A DNA stretch of 15,034 nt from CAZJJY01 sp964546445 (GTDB lineage Bacteria > Patescibacteriota > Microgenomatia > PFEM01 > JAPLYW01): positions 1 through 15,034 of the forward strand of contig CAZJJY010000012.1 in assembly GCA_964546445.1 (NCBI GenBank). The letters are read 5' to 3'. The notes under the pieces are model-generated. The model saw only the letters and a program-made list of their open reading frames with translations. It was not told where the DNA came from and did no database searches. The position numbers were made by a program, and so were the translations under genes. Every line of letters starts with the position of its first letter. The first letter of the stretch is position 1. Positions 5,744-13,659 of the stretch are shown in pieces.

Positions 5744-6670
5744 CTATTCTCTTATATCTTTTCCAGTAATATTTATAAAAACATCATTTAATGTTGGTTT
5801 GATTATCTCTAAATAACTCATATTCCCTTTGTATCTTTTAGAAAATCCAACTATAAATTCTGTTGGCTTACCTTCTACCTCTATTTCTAAAAAACCTTCA
5901 TTAGTTTCAATCAATTTATATCCAAATTCCTTATTAATTAATTGAATTGCATTTTTCTTATCATCTACTTTAAACCTTACTATCTTTGTTGCTAAATCAC
6001 CTTTTAGTTTTTGTGGCGTGTCGCATACGACAATTTTTCCTTGATCTATTATGGCAATCCTGTCACATATCTCTGCCTCATCCATATAATGAGTGGTTAG
6101 GAAAATAGTTGTTTTATATTTTTTTCTTAGCTTTAATAAATATTCCCATACATGAATTCTAGTTTGAGGATCAAGTCCTGTGGTAGGTTCATCTAAAAAC
6201 AATACTTTAGGGTAATGCATAAGACCTCTAGCTATTTCCAACCTTCTTTTCATTCCTCCTGAAAAAGAGCTTACCAAATCATTTTCCCTAGCTGATAATT
6301 CTACTACTTTTAAAACCTTCTCTATTCTTTCATTTATCTTACTTTTTGGAATGTTATATAGCCTCCCATGGATATAAAGATTTTCTTTTGCAGTGAGTTT
6401 TTCATCTAATGTCCTTTCTTGAAAAACAATTCCTATTTTCTTCCTCACTTCCTCCTGTTTTTTAAAGACATCGTCTCCATCTATGAGTAATTCACCCTTA
6501 CTTTTTCCTATTATGGTACAAAGCATGTTTATAGTTGTAGATTTACCTGCTCCATTAGGTCCTAGAAACCCAAATATTTCTCCTTTCTTTACATCAAAAT
6601 CTATCCCATCTACAGCTAATGTTTTTCCATAATATTTTGTTAGATTTCTAACCTCTATAATGTTTTTCAT
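5744..6670 (-). CDS. ABC transporter ATP-binding protein (DrrA-like)
   Basis: A 308-residue ATPase with all ABC motifs: Walker A GPNGAGKST (37-45), Q-loop Gln84 in VFQE, signature FSGGMKRR (136-143), Walker B VLFLDE (156-161), D-loop GLD and switch His194 in TTHYMDEAE. The last 80 residues form the extra domain of DrrA-type exporter ATPases. It drives export through the permease encoded 12 bases downstream. Transcription likely starts from TTGAAC-N16-TAGAAT (6689-6716), whose -35 lies at the edge of the long repeat. The ribosome site before ATG 6670 is poor (AAGAGA). The gene pair occupies one whole module between repeat copies 4 and 5. Confidence 0.95.
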   Translation of the reverse strand: MKNIIEVRNLTKYYGKTLAVDGIDFDVKKGEIFGFLGPNGAGKSTTINMLCTIIGKSKGELLIDGDDVFKKQEEVRKKIGIVFQERTLDEKLTAKENLYIHGRLYNIPKSKINERIEKVLKVVELSARENDLVSSFSGGMKRRLEIARGLMHYPKVLFLDEPTTGLDPQTRIHVWEYLLKLRKKYKTTIFLTTHYMDEAEICDRIAIIDQGKIVVCDTPQKLKGDLATKIVRFKVDDKKNAIQLINKEFGYKLIETNEGFLEIEVEGKPTEFIVGFSKRYKGNMSYLEIIKPTLNDVFINITGKDIRE

Positions 6671-6688
6671 AAAATAATCTCTTTTACC

Positions 6689-6716
6689 ATTCTACCAATA
6701 TAAAGTTACGGTTCAA
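6689..6716 (-). promoter_or_regulatory. candidate promoter of the ABC transporter genes
   Basis: On the minus strand, TTGAAC (6711-6716) and TAGAAT (6689-6694) are 16 bases apart. It would start transcription about 10-15 bases before the ATG at 6670. The -35 is in the long repeat and the -10 is outside or at its edge; the same arrangement is found at 1897-1924. Confidence 0.5.
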
Positions 6717-6866
6717 TAACCAATGGAAATATTAGTTTATTCCCAGGAAATAATTTAGAAGCAAACTTATTAAACAAATCCAGTAGATTAGCTATAACCT
6801 GGTTCGGATTCCAATGATCTGGGATCACAATTTACATCAAAAAAAACCTTTAGTTAGGACTATCTT
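6703..6866 (+). repeat. long dispersed repeat, copy B (includes tRNA-end repeat copy 5)
   Basis: Homologous to 1911-2074 without gaps over the main part. It contains AATCCA-G-TAGATT (one change from the perfect inverted repeat in copy A), the T-arm-like TGGTTCGGATTCCA, CTGGGATCACA and a degraded hairpin. Compared with the AGCCCT/AGGGCT stem of the other four copies, it reads AAACCT/AGGACT: two pairs are lost without compensation. It lies between the ABC module and the housekeeping operon. Confidence 0.88.
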
Positions 6867-6953
6867 TATACTTTTTATGGAAGATAATAAGTTCTTGTTT
6901 ACTAGAAATAGCAATTTCTAAAACTCGTAATAATATATCTTTTAAAAAATACT

Positions 6954-8432
6954 TTATAACAAAATCTTATTAGGTCTTATTTCAATAGAATTTTGTAAGG
7001 TTTTTATATCTTTAGAATCTAGTTTTTGCATGCTTTGCTTAACAGCCGCAATAGTCTTAGGTAAATATAGATAACCAGAACCTTTAAAACCAACTTCTAA
7101 AACCTTACCTTCAGCCACTTTAATACTATTCTTATCTACTCTATAACGTACTGCCCCTCTTTTTTCCATTGCCTCCATTGACCCCATCCCTCTGTATTTC
7201 TTAACTAAATAGCCCTTTTCTTCATTATAGATAACATCACCTGGTGATTCTTCTAATCCAGCTAAAAGTCCTCCTATCATGACTGTTTGAGCCCCTAAGG
7301 CTAGGGCCTTAGTTATATCTGAACTATTTTTAATACCACCATCAGCTACTAAAGGCATTCTAAAACCTGTTTTTTTAGCCATTTGATCGGCTGTCTGAGC
7401 ACAATCTAAGAGGGCGGAACCTTGAGCTCTACCAATCCCTAATTGCTGTTGGGTAATACAAGCGGCTCCAGGGCCAATACCTACCTTGACAGCATCGACA
7501 TATTTACCGCCTGCCTTAATAATTTCTTTTAACATCTCGCCTGAATCAATATTCCCTAGAATAACTTCTAGATGAGGGTAATTCTTTTTTACATATCTAG
7601 CTATTTCTATCTGCTCTTTAAAAACAACCGAAGAGTCTATAACAATACCATCTATTCCAGCTTCTATTCCTTTTTTAATTCTCTCTTTAGCCAAAGATAT
7701 CCTTGATTCAACAGCAATTAAAACTTTTAATTGTTTATTTTTGTCTTTAGTGGCTAAAGGGTATATTTTATTTTTTCTTAAATCACTATCGGTGACTAAA
7801 GCTGCCAAACGAGAATTCTTATTAACAATAGGAAGAGTATCTAGATTATATTTTCTAATAATCTTATTGGCTCCTTTAATATTGTTTTTATCTAAAGTAT
7901 CTTCTTTTTTAGCTGTGATAAGATCCTCTGCCTTAGTCATAATCTTTTCTAAGGGGATCTTCATATCTTTTTTTGTTTCTAAAAAACGAACATCTCTATG
8001 TGTCACCATCCCAACTAATTTTGATTTTAGTGTCCCATCTTCAGTTACAGGCACACTATAAAATCCATATTCTTCCGCAATATCATAAATATCTGAAATA
8101 TTATTCTTAGGGCTTAAAACAATAGGTTCTAAAACAAAGGCTGCTTCAAATCTCTTTACCTTCTTTACTTCCTTCATCTGTTCCTCAATCGTTTCGTAAT
8201 TGAAGTGAATAACCCCAATTCCACCCATTAAGGCCATCAGGATAGCCATTTTAGACCCCGTGACAGTATCCATAGGAGAACTAACAAGGGGTGATTTTAA
8301 TTTTATATTACGAGAAAATTGAGTGGAAAGATTAACGTCGTTGCGTTCAAAATCAGGTAGTTTATTACAAGTAAGAAGAATATCCTTATACCAAAATTCT
8401 TTATCTTTAAGTTGTGCGGTTTTAGCTGACAT
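6954..8432 (-). CDS. guaB: IMP dehydrogenase (divergent), CBS-domain containing
   Basis: A 492-residue protein of usual IMPDH length. It would oxidise IMP to XMP in GMP synthesis. The barrel starts with SPLVSSPMDTVTG. Two CBS domains occupy about residues 103-222. The catalytic loop is GIGPGAACIT with Cys near 325, followed by ADGGIKNSSDI and the phosphate-binding RGMGSMEAM. The flap keeps an Arg-Tyr pair (AVRYRV). Deviations are QQQLGIGRAQ in place of the usual TR-x-V-x-GVG-x-PQ, DSSVVF in place of DSSQGN or DTAHGH, and loss of the GR after the EG of the flap. GMP reductase with CBS domains is the alternative, though the flap favours IMPDH. It starts 3 bases after the MBL gene's stop and is last in the operon. 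Confidence 0.85.
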   Translation of the reverse strand: MSAKTAQLKDKEFWYKDILLTCNKLPDFERNDVNLSTQFSRNIKLKSPLVSSPMDTVTGSKMAILMALMGGIGVIHFNYETIEEQMKEVKKVKRFEAAFVLEPIVLSPKNNISDIYDIAEEYGFYSVPVTEDGTLKSKLVGMVTHRDVRFLETKKDMKIPLEKIMTKAEDLITAKKEDTLDKNNIKGANKIIRKYNLDTLPIVNKNSRLAALVTDSDLRKNKIYPLATKDKNKQLKVLIAVESRISLAKERIKKGIEAGIDGIVIDSSVVFKEQIEIARYVKKNYPHLEVILGNIDSGEMLKEIIKAGGKYVDAVKVGIGPGAACITQQQLGIGRAQGSALLDCAQTADQMAKKTGFRMPLVADGGIKNSSDITKALALGAQTVMIGGLLAGLEESPGDVIYNEEKGYLVKKYRGMGSMEAMEKRGAVRYRVDKNSIKVAEGKVLEVGFKGSGYLYLPKTIAAVKQSMQKLDSKDIKTLQNSIEIRPNKILL

Positions 8433-8435
8433 TAT

Positions 8436-9119
8436 TTATTTTATCATACCTTTCAAGATTTTTATCTCTTTTTCAATAATAGTAACCTCTCCATGTCCCG
8501 GATAGACTATCGTCTCTTTCGGAAGTTTAAATATTTTTTTAAGAGATTCCAAGAGATCTTTAGAGGAACCGTAGGAATAATCAGTTCTACCTATAGCTTG
8601 TTTAAAGAGGGTATCGCCTGAAAAACATACTCCCTCGTTTAAAAAAAATACCCCGCCAGGGGAGTGACCTGGAGTTTCTACTACCTTTAATTCCCCTTCT
8701 TTACCAAAAACAATTTCATCGCCTTCTTTAATATATTTATCGATCTTTGGAGTTAAATTAGATTCCCCTTTTACAAAATAATCAGCTGTCCTCCCAGCCC
8801 TTTTAACAATAAATTCATCTTTCTTATGAACTAAGAAAGGTATTTTGAAGGCTAATTTGAGCTCTAAAGCACCCAAGATGTGGTCAAAGTGACCGTGAGT
8901 GGCTAAAATAAATTGGGGTTTTAAATCTAAGTCTTTAATCTTTTGAATAATAAACTCAGCGTCATCACCAGGATCAATAATAACAGCTTCTCTGGTTTTT
9001 TTATCGAAAACTAGGTAACAATTAGTTTGAAGTTGTCCTACGACTAGGGTTTCAATTCCTAAAGAAGTTTTATTTTTTCTTTTTGGCTTTTTTAACTTTG
9101 TCTTGCTTTTCACTAGCAA
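8436..9119 (-). CDS. MBL-fold metallo-hydrolase, glyoxalase II-like
   Basis: A metallo-beta-lactamase-fold hydrolase of the small glyoxalase-II-like (YcbL) type. THGHFDH gives four zinc ligands, with TPGHSPGG, SGDTLF and YPGHG supplying the others. Members hydrolyse thioesters such as S-lactoylglutathione or related compounds; the substrate here is unknown. The frame opens at TTG 9119, or GTG 9113, inside the end of rplS and gives a lysine-rich extension of about 20 residues. Homologues usually begin at the IETLVVGQLQTNCY stretch, which here starts with ATT at 9056, 14 bases after the rplS stop. No ATG lies in between, so the true start is uncertain. The gene is followed 3 bases later by guaB. 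Confidence 0.85.
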   Translation of the reverse strand: MLVKSKTKLKKPKRKNKTSLGIETLVVGQLQTNCYLVFDKKTREAVIIDPGDDAEFIIQKIKDLDLKPQFILATHGHFDHILGALELKLAFKIPFLVHKKDEFIVKRAGRTADYFVKGESNLTPKIDKYIKEGDEIVFGKEGELKVVETPGHSPGGVFFLNEGVCFSGDTLFKQAIGRTDYSYGSSKDLLESLKKIFKLPKETIVYPGHGEVTIIEKEIKILKGMIK

Positions 9120-9423
9120 ATTTAATTTTTTTAGGATAGTCCCTTAAATGGTAAAGCTTTGCTCTTCTGACTTTTGCCTTTCTCAAAACATCGATCTTCT
9201 CAATCCAGGGAGAATTTAAAGGCCAAATCCTTTCTACTCCTATCCCACCAGCTCCTATCTTTCTAACAACAAATGTTTTATTTTCACCACAACCTTTAAT
9301 ACCAAGAATAATACCCTCAAAAGGTTGATTTCTAGTTTTGTCTCCTTCTTGAATTTTTTGAAGAACTTTTACCTTATCACCAACATGAAAGGTCGTTCCA
9401 TTTAATTGAGCTTCTTTTGCCAT
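9070..9423 (-). CDS. rplS: 50S ribosomal protein L19
   Basis: A 117-residue bL19. The diagnostic stretch GVERIWPLNSPWIEKI followed by KVRRAKLYHLRD (about residues 70-98) is clear, as is FHVGDKVKV near the N-terminus. It lies at the 30S-50S interface of the ribosome. The ATG at 9423 was chosen because it gives the usual MAKE-like start; an upstream TTG at 9459 would overlap dnaE by 11 bases and add 12 unlikely residues. The C-terminus is a lysine-rich tail (KVKKAKKKK). It lies between dnaE and the MBL hydrolase gene rather than next to rimM/trmD, the common partners of rplS in other bacteria. Confidence 0.95.
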   Translation of the reverse strand: MAKEAQLNGTTFHVGDKVKVLQKIQEGDKTRNQPFEGIILGIKGCGENKTFVVRKIGAGGIGVERIWPLNSPWIEKIDVLRKAKVRRAKLYHLRDYPKKIKFASEKQDKVKKAKKKK

Positions 9424-9448
9424 AAAAGATATTTTACCAAAAAAGAGG

Positions 9449-12400
9449 TTATTCTTCAATAATCTTATTTATTTGCTCTTTTAGTTCCTTAGAATATTTT
9501 ATTCCAAAGGGAAGAGCCATTCTTTTTCTTCTCCCTTGACTATCAGCAAAAATGAGGCCGACTTTATCTTGACCTTGGCTTTGTTTAAGAATCTTGTTTA
9601 TTTCAACCAACTTTCTAGGATTAACTCGAGAAGGAATTTCTATTTCAAAGTCTAAATCGCTCTTTGGAACTTTTTTTTCCTTTTTGGCTAAATCCTCTTC
9701 TTCTATCAAAGTAGCCTTTTCAACAATAATGTTTCTATCCCCTTCTCTTGTTTGAACTTTACCTTCAATAAAGACAACCTTATCTTCTTTCCAACATGGT
9801 TTGGTTTGAAAATATATCTTGGGAAAAACAACCACTTCAATAGAACCACTATCATCTTCAATTTTGACGAAAGCCATCTCCTGTCCTTTATTTTTGGTCA
9901 AAACAACCTTTGTTTGAACTACTAAACCACCAATCTTAATCTGCCCACTAACATTTTTATCTTCTAATAACTCTCCAATCTTATGTGAGCTACGTGAGTC
10001 TAGAGATTTTATAAGAGGAGTTAATGGATTTTCGGTCAGATAAAATCCTAAAAGGCTTTTTTCTAGAGAAAGTAATTCTTGACGATCAAATTCTTCCATA
10101 TCTGGAAGGTCATCAACAGCTTGTGCCCCTTCATCATTTTCATCTCCATCAAAAAGACTATCTTGCCCATTAGCTTTTTGTTTTTGAAAATCGTTACCTT
10201 TGCTTCTAATCTTTTCCAATGAGGAAATCATAGCGGCTCTTTTTCCAAATTTATCCATTGCCCCTACCTTAATCAAGCTTTCAACAACTTTTTTATTAGC
10301 TTTTTGTTGATCAACTCTTTGGCAAAGTTCAGCCAAAGAGTTAAAATTACCGCCCATTTCTCTGGCTTCTAAAATAGCCTTAATAGCCGCTTCGCCAATA
10401 TTCTTAATGGCTGAGAGCCCAAAACGAATAGCTTTTCCTTCCAAAGAATCTTTATCTTCTTCTATAGTAAAAACAACCTTTGATTTGTTAATATCTGGAG
10501 GTAGAATTTTAATTCTTGTTCTTCGACATTCTTCCACAGCCAAAGCTACTTTTGTATCTTTATTTGGATTTGAACCACCACCAGCTTCTGCAGTAAGCAA
10601 GGCGGCCATAAATTCAACCGGATAATGAGCTTTAAGATAAGCAGTCTGATAAGCAATCATGGCATAGGAAGTGGAATGTGCTTTATTAAAACCATACTCT
10701 GCAAATTTCTCAATGAAATTAAAAACTTTTTCGGCAATTTCTTTTTTATATTTTAAATCCTGGGCTCTTTTAACAAACTTATTTCTTTCCCGAGTCATAA
10801 TGGACCTTTTCTTCTTTCCAATGGCCCTTCTTAAAATATCAGCTTCACCCAAACTATAACCACCCATAACATTAGCAATTTGTAAACATTGTTCTTGATA
10901 AACAGCAATTCCGTATGTCTCTTCCAAGATAGGTTTTAAATCAGGATGAAGATATTTTACTTTAGAAGGATTCTTTTTTCCTTTTATAAATTCATCAATA
11001 AGATGCATTGGTCCTGGACGATACAAAGCAACTATAGCGGAGATATCAGAAAATTTATTAGGTTTTAATTTCCTAGCTAAACCGCGCATCCCAGAACTTT
11101 CTAATTGGAATATCCCGGTTGTTTCCCCTCTGGCAATAACCGCCAAAGCTTCTTTATCATCTAGTCTTATTTCTGAAAGATCTATTTCCTTTCCACTTCC
11201 ATGACGAACATAATCTAATGCTTTTTCTAAGATAGTTAAGTTTCTTAAACCTAAGAAATCCATTTTTAAAAGACCAATGGCGTTATCTGAAGAATTAAGA
11301 TCCATGGAATACATATCATATTGGGTAATAATACGATCCCCTTTACTCTCTTTTTGTAACGGAACGTATTCTGTCAATTCTTTATCGGCAATAACCACTC
11401 CAGCCGCATGAGTGGAAGCATGGCGAGAAACTCCTTCCACTCTTTTACACAAATCTAGTAATTTCTTAAATTCTTTCTGTTTATAGTAGCCGGCTAATTC
11501 AGGAACTGCTTTTAAAGCCTCTTCGAGAGACATTCCGACTGGAATTAGTTTGGCGATTTTATCAGGATCAGAATAGGGCATTCCTAAAACTCTCCCAATA
11601 TCTCTGACCGACTCTTTGGCCTTCATGACATTAAAGGTAATTATTTGAGCGACCTTATCTTCTCCATATTTTTTAGTTACGTATTCAATAACCTCATCAC
11701 GACGATCATCGGCAAAGTCTAAATCAATATCAGGAGGACTTGGTCTTTGTGGATTCATAAATCTCTCAAAAGGAATATCATGGTATAAAGGATCAATAGA
11801 AGTAATTCTCAAAACATAAGATACTAAAGAACCAGCTACGGATCCTCTCCCCGGTCCTACTCTGATGCCTTCTTTTTTAGCCCAGTTAACAAAGTCTTGA
11901 ACAATTAAAAAATAGGTCGCAAAACCTTTTTTACAAATAATATCTAATTCATAGTCAAGCCTTTCTAAAGCTTCTTTGTTTGTTTTGGAAAAGCGATCCT
12001 TTAATCTTTCATGAGAAAGTTCTTTTAAGTGTTCTTCTCCTGTTTTTCCTTCTGGTAAAGGATAATAAGGTAAAATCCATTTACCAATAGGAATCTCTAC
12101 ATTACAGGCTTTGGCGATTTTTTGTGTATTTTCAATTGCTTCAGGATATTGTTTAAAAGCATCGCTCATCTCTTCTTGAGAGCGGAGATAAAAATCAGGC
12201 GAACCAAGCATTGTTAATCTATTCTTGTCATCAACCATCTTTTGAGTTTGAACTGCCAACAGAGCATCTTGTGCCTCAGCATCATCTTTCTCAACATAAT
12301 GAACATCATTGGTAGCAATTAAAGGAACGCCAAATTTTCTTGATAAAGCTATTATTTTTTTATTAGCCTTTTCTTGTTTAGAAATTTTAGGATGATCTTG

Positions 12401-12922
12401 AATTTCTAAATAAAAGTCTTTGCCAAAAATATCTAAAAATACTTTTAACTTTTCTTCTGCTTGTTTGTCTTTTCCTTGTAATAAAAGTTGGGGAATTTCT
12501 CCTTCAATACAGGCAGAGCTGGCAATTAATCCTTCCGAATATTGTTTGAGCATCTCCATATCTATTCGCGGTTTGTAATAAAAACCTTCTAAATGGGCTA
12601 GGGTTGTTAGTTTCATTAAGTTTTTATAACCAACGTTATTTTTAGCTAGTAAAATTAAATGAAAGCGGTCAGAATCAATATTAGCTTGTTTATCAAGGTG
12701 GGAACGGGCGGCAACATAAGCTTCTAAACCAATGATAGGTTTAATACCATATTCTTTAGCCGTAGTATAAAATTTGACTGCTCCATACATTACTCCATGA
12801 TCTGTCAAAGCCAAAGAATCCATGCCAAGCTCTAAAGCTTTAGCACAAAGCTTTTCTATTTTAGCTAGACCATCAAGCAGTGAATAGTCAGAATGAACGT
12901 GAAGATGAGTAAATTTAGCCAT
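9449..12922 (-). CDS. dnaE: DNA polymerase III alpha subunit
   Basis: A 1157-residue replicative polymerase, DnaE1-type length. The PHP domain at 1-270 has HVH (8-10), D17, DH (41-42), E67, H88, a SACIEG Cys and NDVHY, so the metal site looks intact. The palm holds PDIDLDF (about 397-403) with two catalytic Asp, preceded by GPGRGSVAG. Then come the fingers (HASTHAAGVV, MDFLGLRNLT, IFQLESSGM) and the helix-hairpin-helix region near 830-890. A QDSLF clamp-binding motif sits near 918. An OB fold follows at about 990-1070 (IGGLVVQ…VKIEDDSG). It synthesises DNA at the fork with the sliding clamp. The ATG overlaps the stop of the preceding GGDEF frame (ATGGCTAA), which suggests translational coupling to that broken gene. 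Confidence 0.97.
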   Translation of the reverse strand: MAKFTHLHVHSDYSLLDGLAKIEKLCAKALELGMDSLALTDHGVMYGAVKFYTTAKEYGIKPIIGLEAYVAARSHLDKQANIDSDRFHLILLAKNNVGYKNLMKLTTLAHLEGFYYKPRIDMEMLKQYSEGLIASSACIEGEIPQLLLQGKDKQAEEKLKVFLDIFGKDFYLEIQDHPKISKQEKANKKIIALSRKFGVPLIATNDVHYVEKDDAEAQDALLAVQTQKMVDDKNRLTMLGSPDFYLRSQEEMSDAFKQYPEAIENTQKIAKACNVEIPIGKWILPYYPLPEGKTGEEHLKELSHERLKDRFSKTNKEALERLDYELDIICKKGFATYFLIVQDFVNWAKKEGIRVGPGRGSVAGSLVSYVLRITSIDPLYHDIPFERFMNPQRPSPPDIDLDFADDRRDEVIEYVTKKYGEDKVAQIITFNVMKAKESVRDIGRVLGMPYSDPDKIAKLIPVGMSLEEALKAVPELAGYYKQKEFKKLLDLCKRVEGVSRHASTHAAGVVIADKELTEYVPLQKESKGDRIITQYDMYSMDLNSSDNAIGLLKMDFLGLRNLTILEKALDYVRHGSGKEIDLSEIRLDDKEALAVIARGETTGIFQLESSGMRGLARKLKPNKFSDISAIVALYRPGPMHLIDEFIKGKKNPSKVKYLHPDLKPILEETYGIAVYQEQCLQIANVMGGYSLGEADILRRAIGKKKRSIMTRERNKFVKRAQDLKYKKEIAEKVFNFIEKFAEYGFNKAHSTSYAMIAYQTAYLKAHYPVEFMAALLTAEAGGGSNPNKDTKVALAVEECRRTRIKILPPDINKSKVVFTIEEDKDSLEGKAIRFGLSAIKNIGEAAIKAILEAREMGGNFNSLAELCQRVDQQKANKKVVESLIKVGAMDKFGKRAAMISSLEKIRSKGNDFQKQKANGQDSLFDGDENDEGAQAVDDLPDMEEFDRQELLSLEKSLLGFYLTENPLTPLIKSLDSRSSHKIGELLEDKNVSGQIKIGGLVVQTKVVLTKNKGQEMAFVKIEDDSGSIEVVVFPKIYFQTKPCWKEDKVVFIEGKVQTREGDRNIIVEKATLIEEEDLAKKEKKVPKSDLDFEIEIPSRVNPRKLVEINKILKQSQGQDKVGLIFADSQGRRKRMALPFGIKYSKELKEQINKIIEE

Positions 12923-13626
12923 TTTCTTTCTTTGATTTCTTTTTCATTATAAGTTCATCATCGACTCTTTTCATAACAGTTTGGATATCTTCTTCCTGTT
13001 GCCATTCTCCTAAAGCAAAAGTGAAACCAAGCTTGTCGACAAATCCTGAATTTCCAAATGAGTTTTTAACTGCTTCATCAAATCCTTCCTCTACTCTTTT
13101 TATCAATTTATTTGCTTCTTCCAAGTCTCCAAGTATTCCTATATCAAATTCATCTCCATCTTCCCAACGAGCAGCAATATCATAAGGTCTTTTCCCACTT
13201 TTAATAACCCCAGCGAGAAGTTTTAAAAGTTCATCTCCTGCTCCATGCCCAAGGGAGGGTATCGTTTGTTATTTTAAGACCATCTACATCGAGACGACAC
13301 ACAGATACTTTTTTACCTTCTTTTTTAAAACGTTCTAAACTTTTAATATTCTCCTCAAAGCCTCTCTTATTATAAAGTTTTGTTAAAGAATCGATAGTAG
13401 ATTGTTCTTCTTTATCACCAGTCGTTTCCCCAGTTATCTTTGAAGTCTCTTTTAACCTTTCAAGAAGGTCATCTTTATTTTTACTATTTTCCACATCAGA
13501 TTTTAAGAATTCGAAAAAAGCTCGAGGATAATACTCTTGAGGTGTTTCGCCTTCTTTTCTAGGAGGAAATTGTTTTTTAGAAACATCCTCTTGATTATTG
13601 GAAGTTTCTTTATTACTCTCTGCCAT
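12915..13626 (-). pseudogene. GGDEF-domain protein gene broken by a 4-bp tandem duplication
   Basis: The first part (13626 to 13231) encodes a polar N-terminus of about 80 residues, then STIDSLTKLYNKRGFE and VDGLKITNDT, the start of a GGDEF domain. It then runs into TGA after ten out-of-frame residues. The rest (LGHGAGDELL…RWEDGDEF…, to 12915) continues in the +1 frame without a proper start. Removing one copy of the tandem CCCT (13252-13259) restores the exact family sequence NDTLGHGAGDE and gives one protein of 235 residues. GGDEF domains make or bind c-di-GMP. The signature here is DGDEF with an extra residue before it, so it may already be non-catalytic. It sits between gatB (33 bases) and dnaE (8-base overlap). 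A sequencing error or programmed shift are the alternatives. Confidence 0.8.
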
Positions 13627-13659
13627 CAGTTTTAAATATAACTAAACTTACTTATCTTT

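Noticed and set aside
156..6866. Repeat copies as a CRISPR array
   Set aside because: Only five copies, 0.7-2.8 kb apart, with genes between them and no spacer-like regularity.
6903..6920. Hairpin TAGAAAT/ATTTCTA after guaB as its terminator
   Set aside because: The stem is all A-T except one G-C and has no T run on the minus strand. The T run of repeat copy 5 is a likelier though weakened terminator.
13240..13262. Programmed ribosomal frameshift in the GGDEF gene
   Set aside because: No slippery heptamer of known type precedes the site, and the 4-bp tandem duplication is a simpler explanation. Not excluded.
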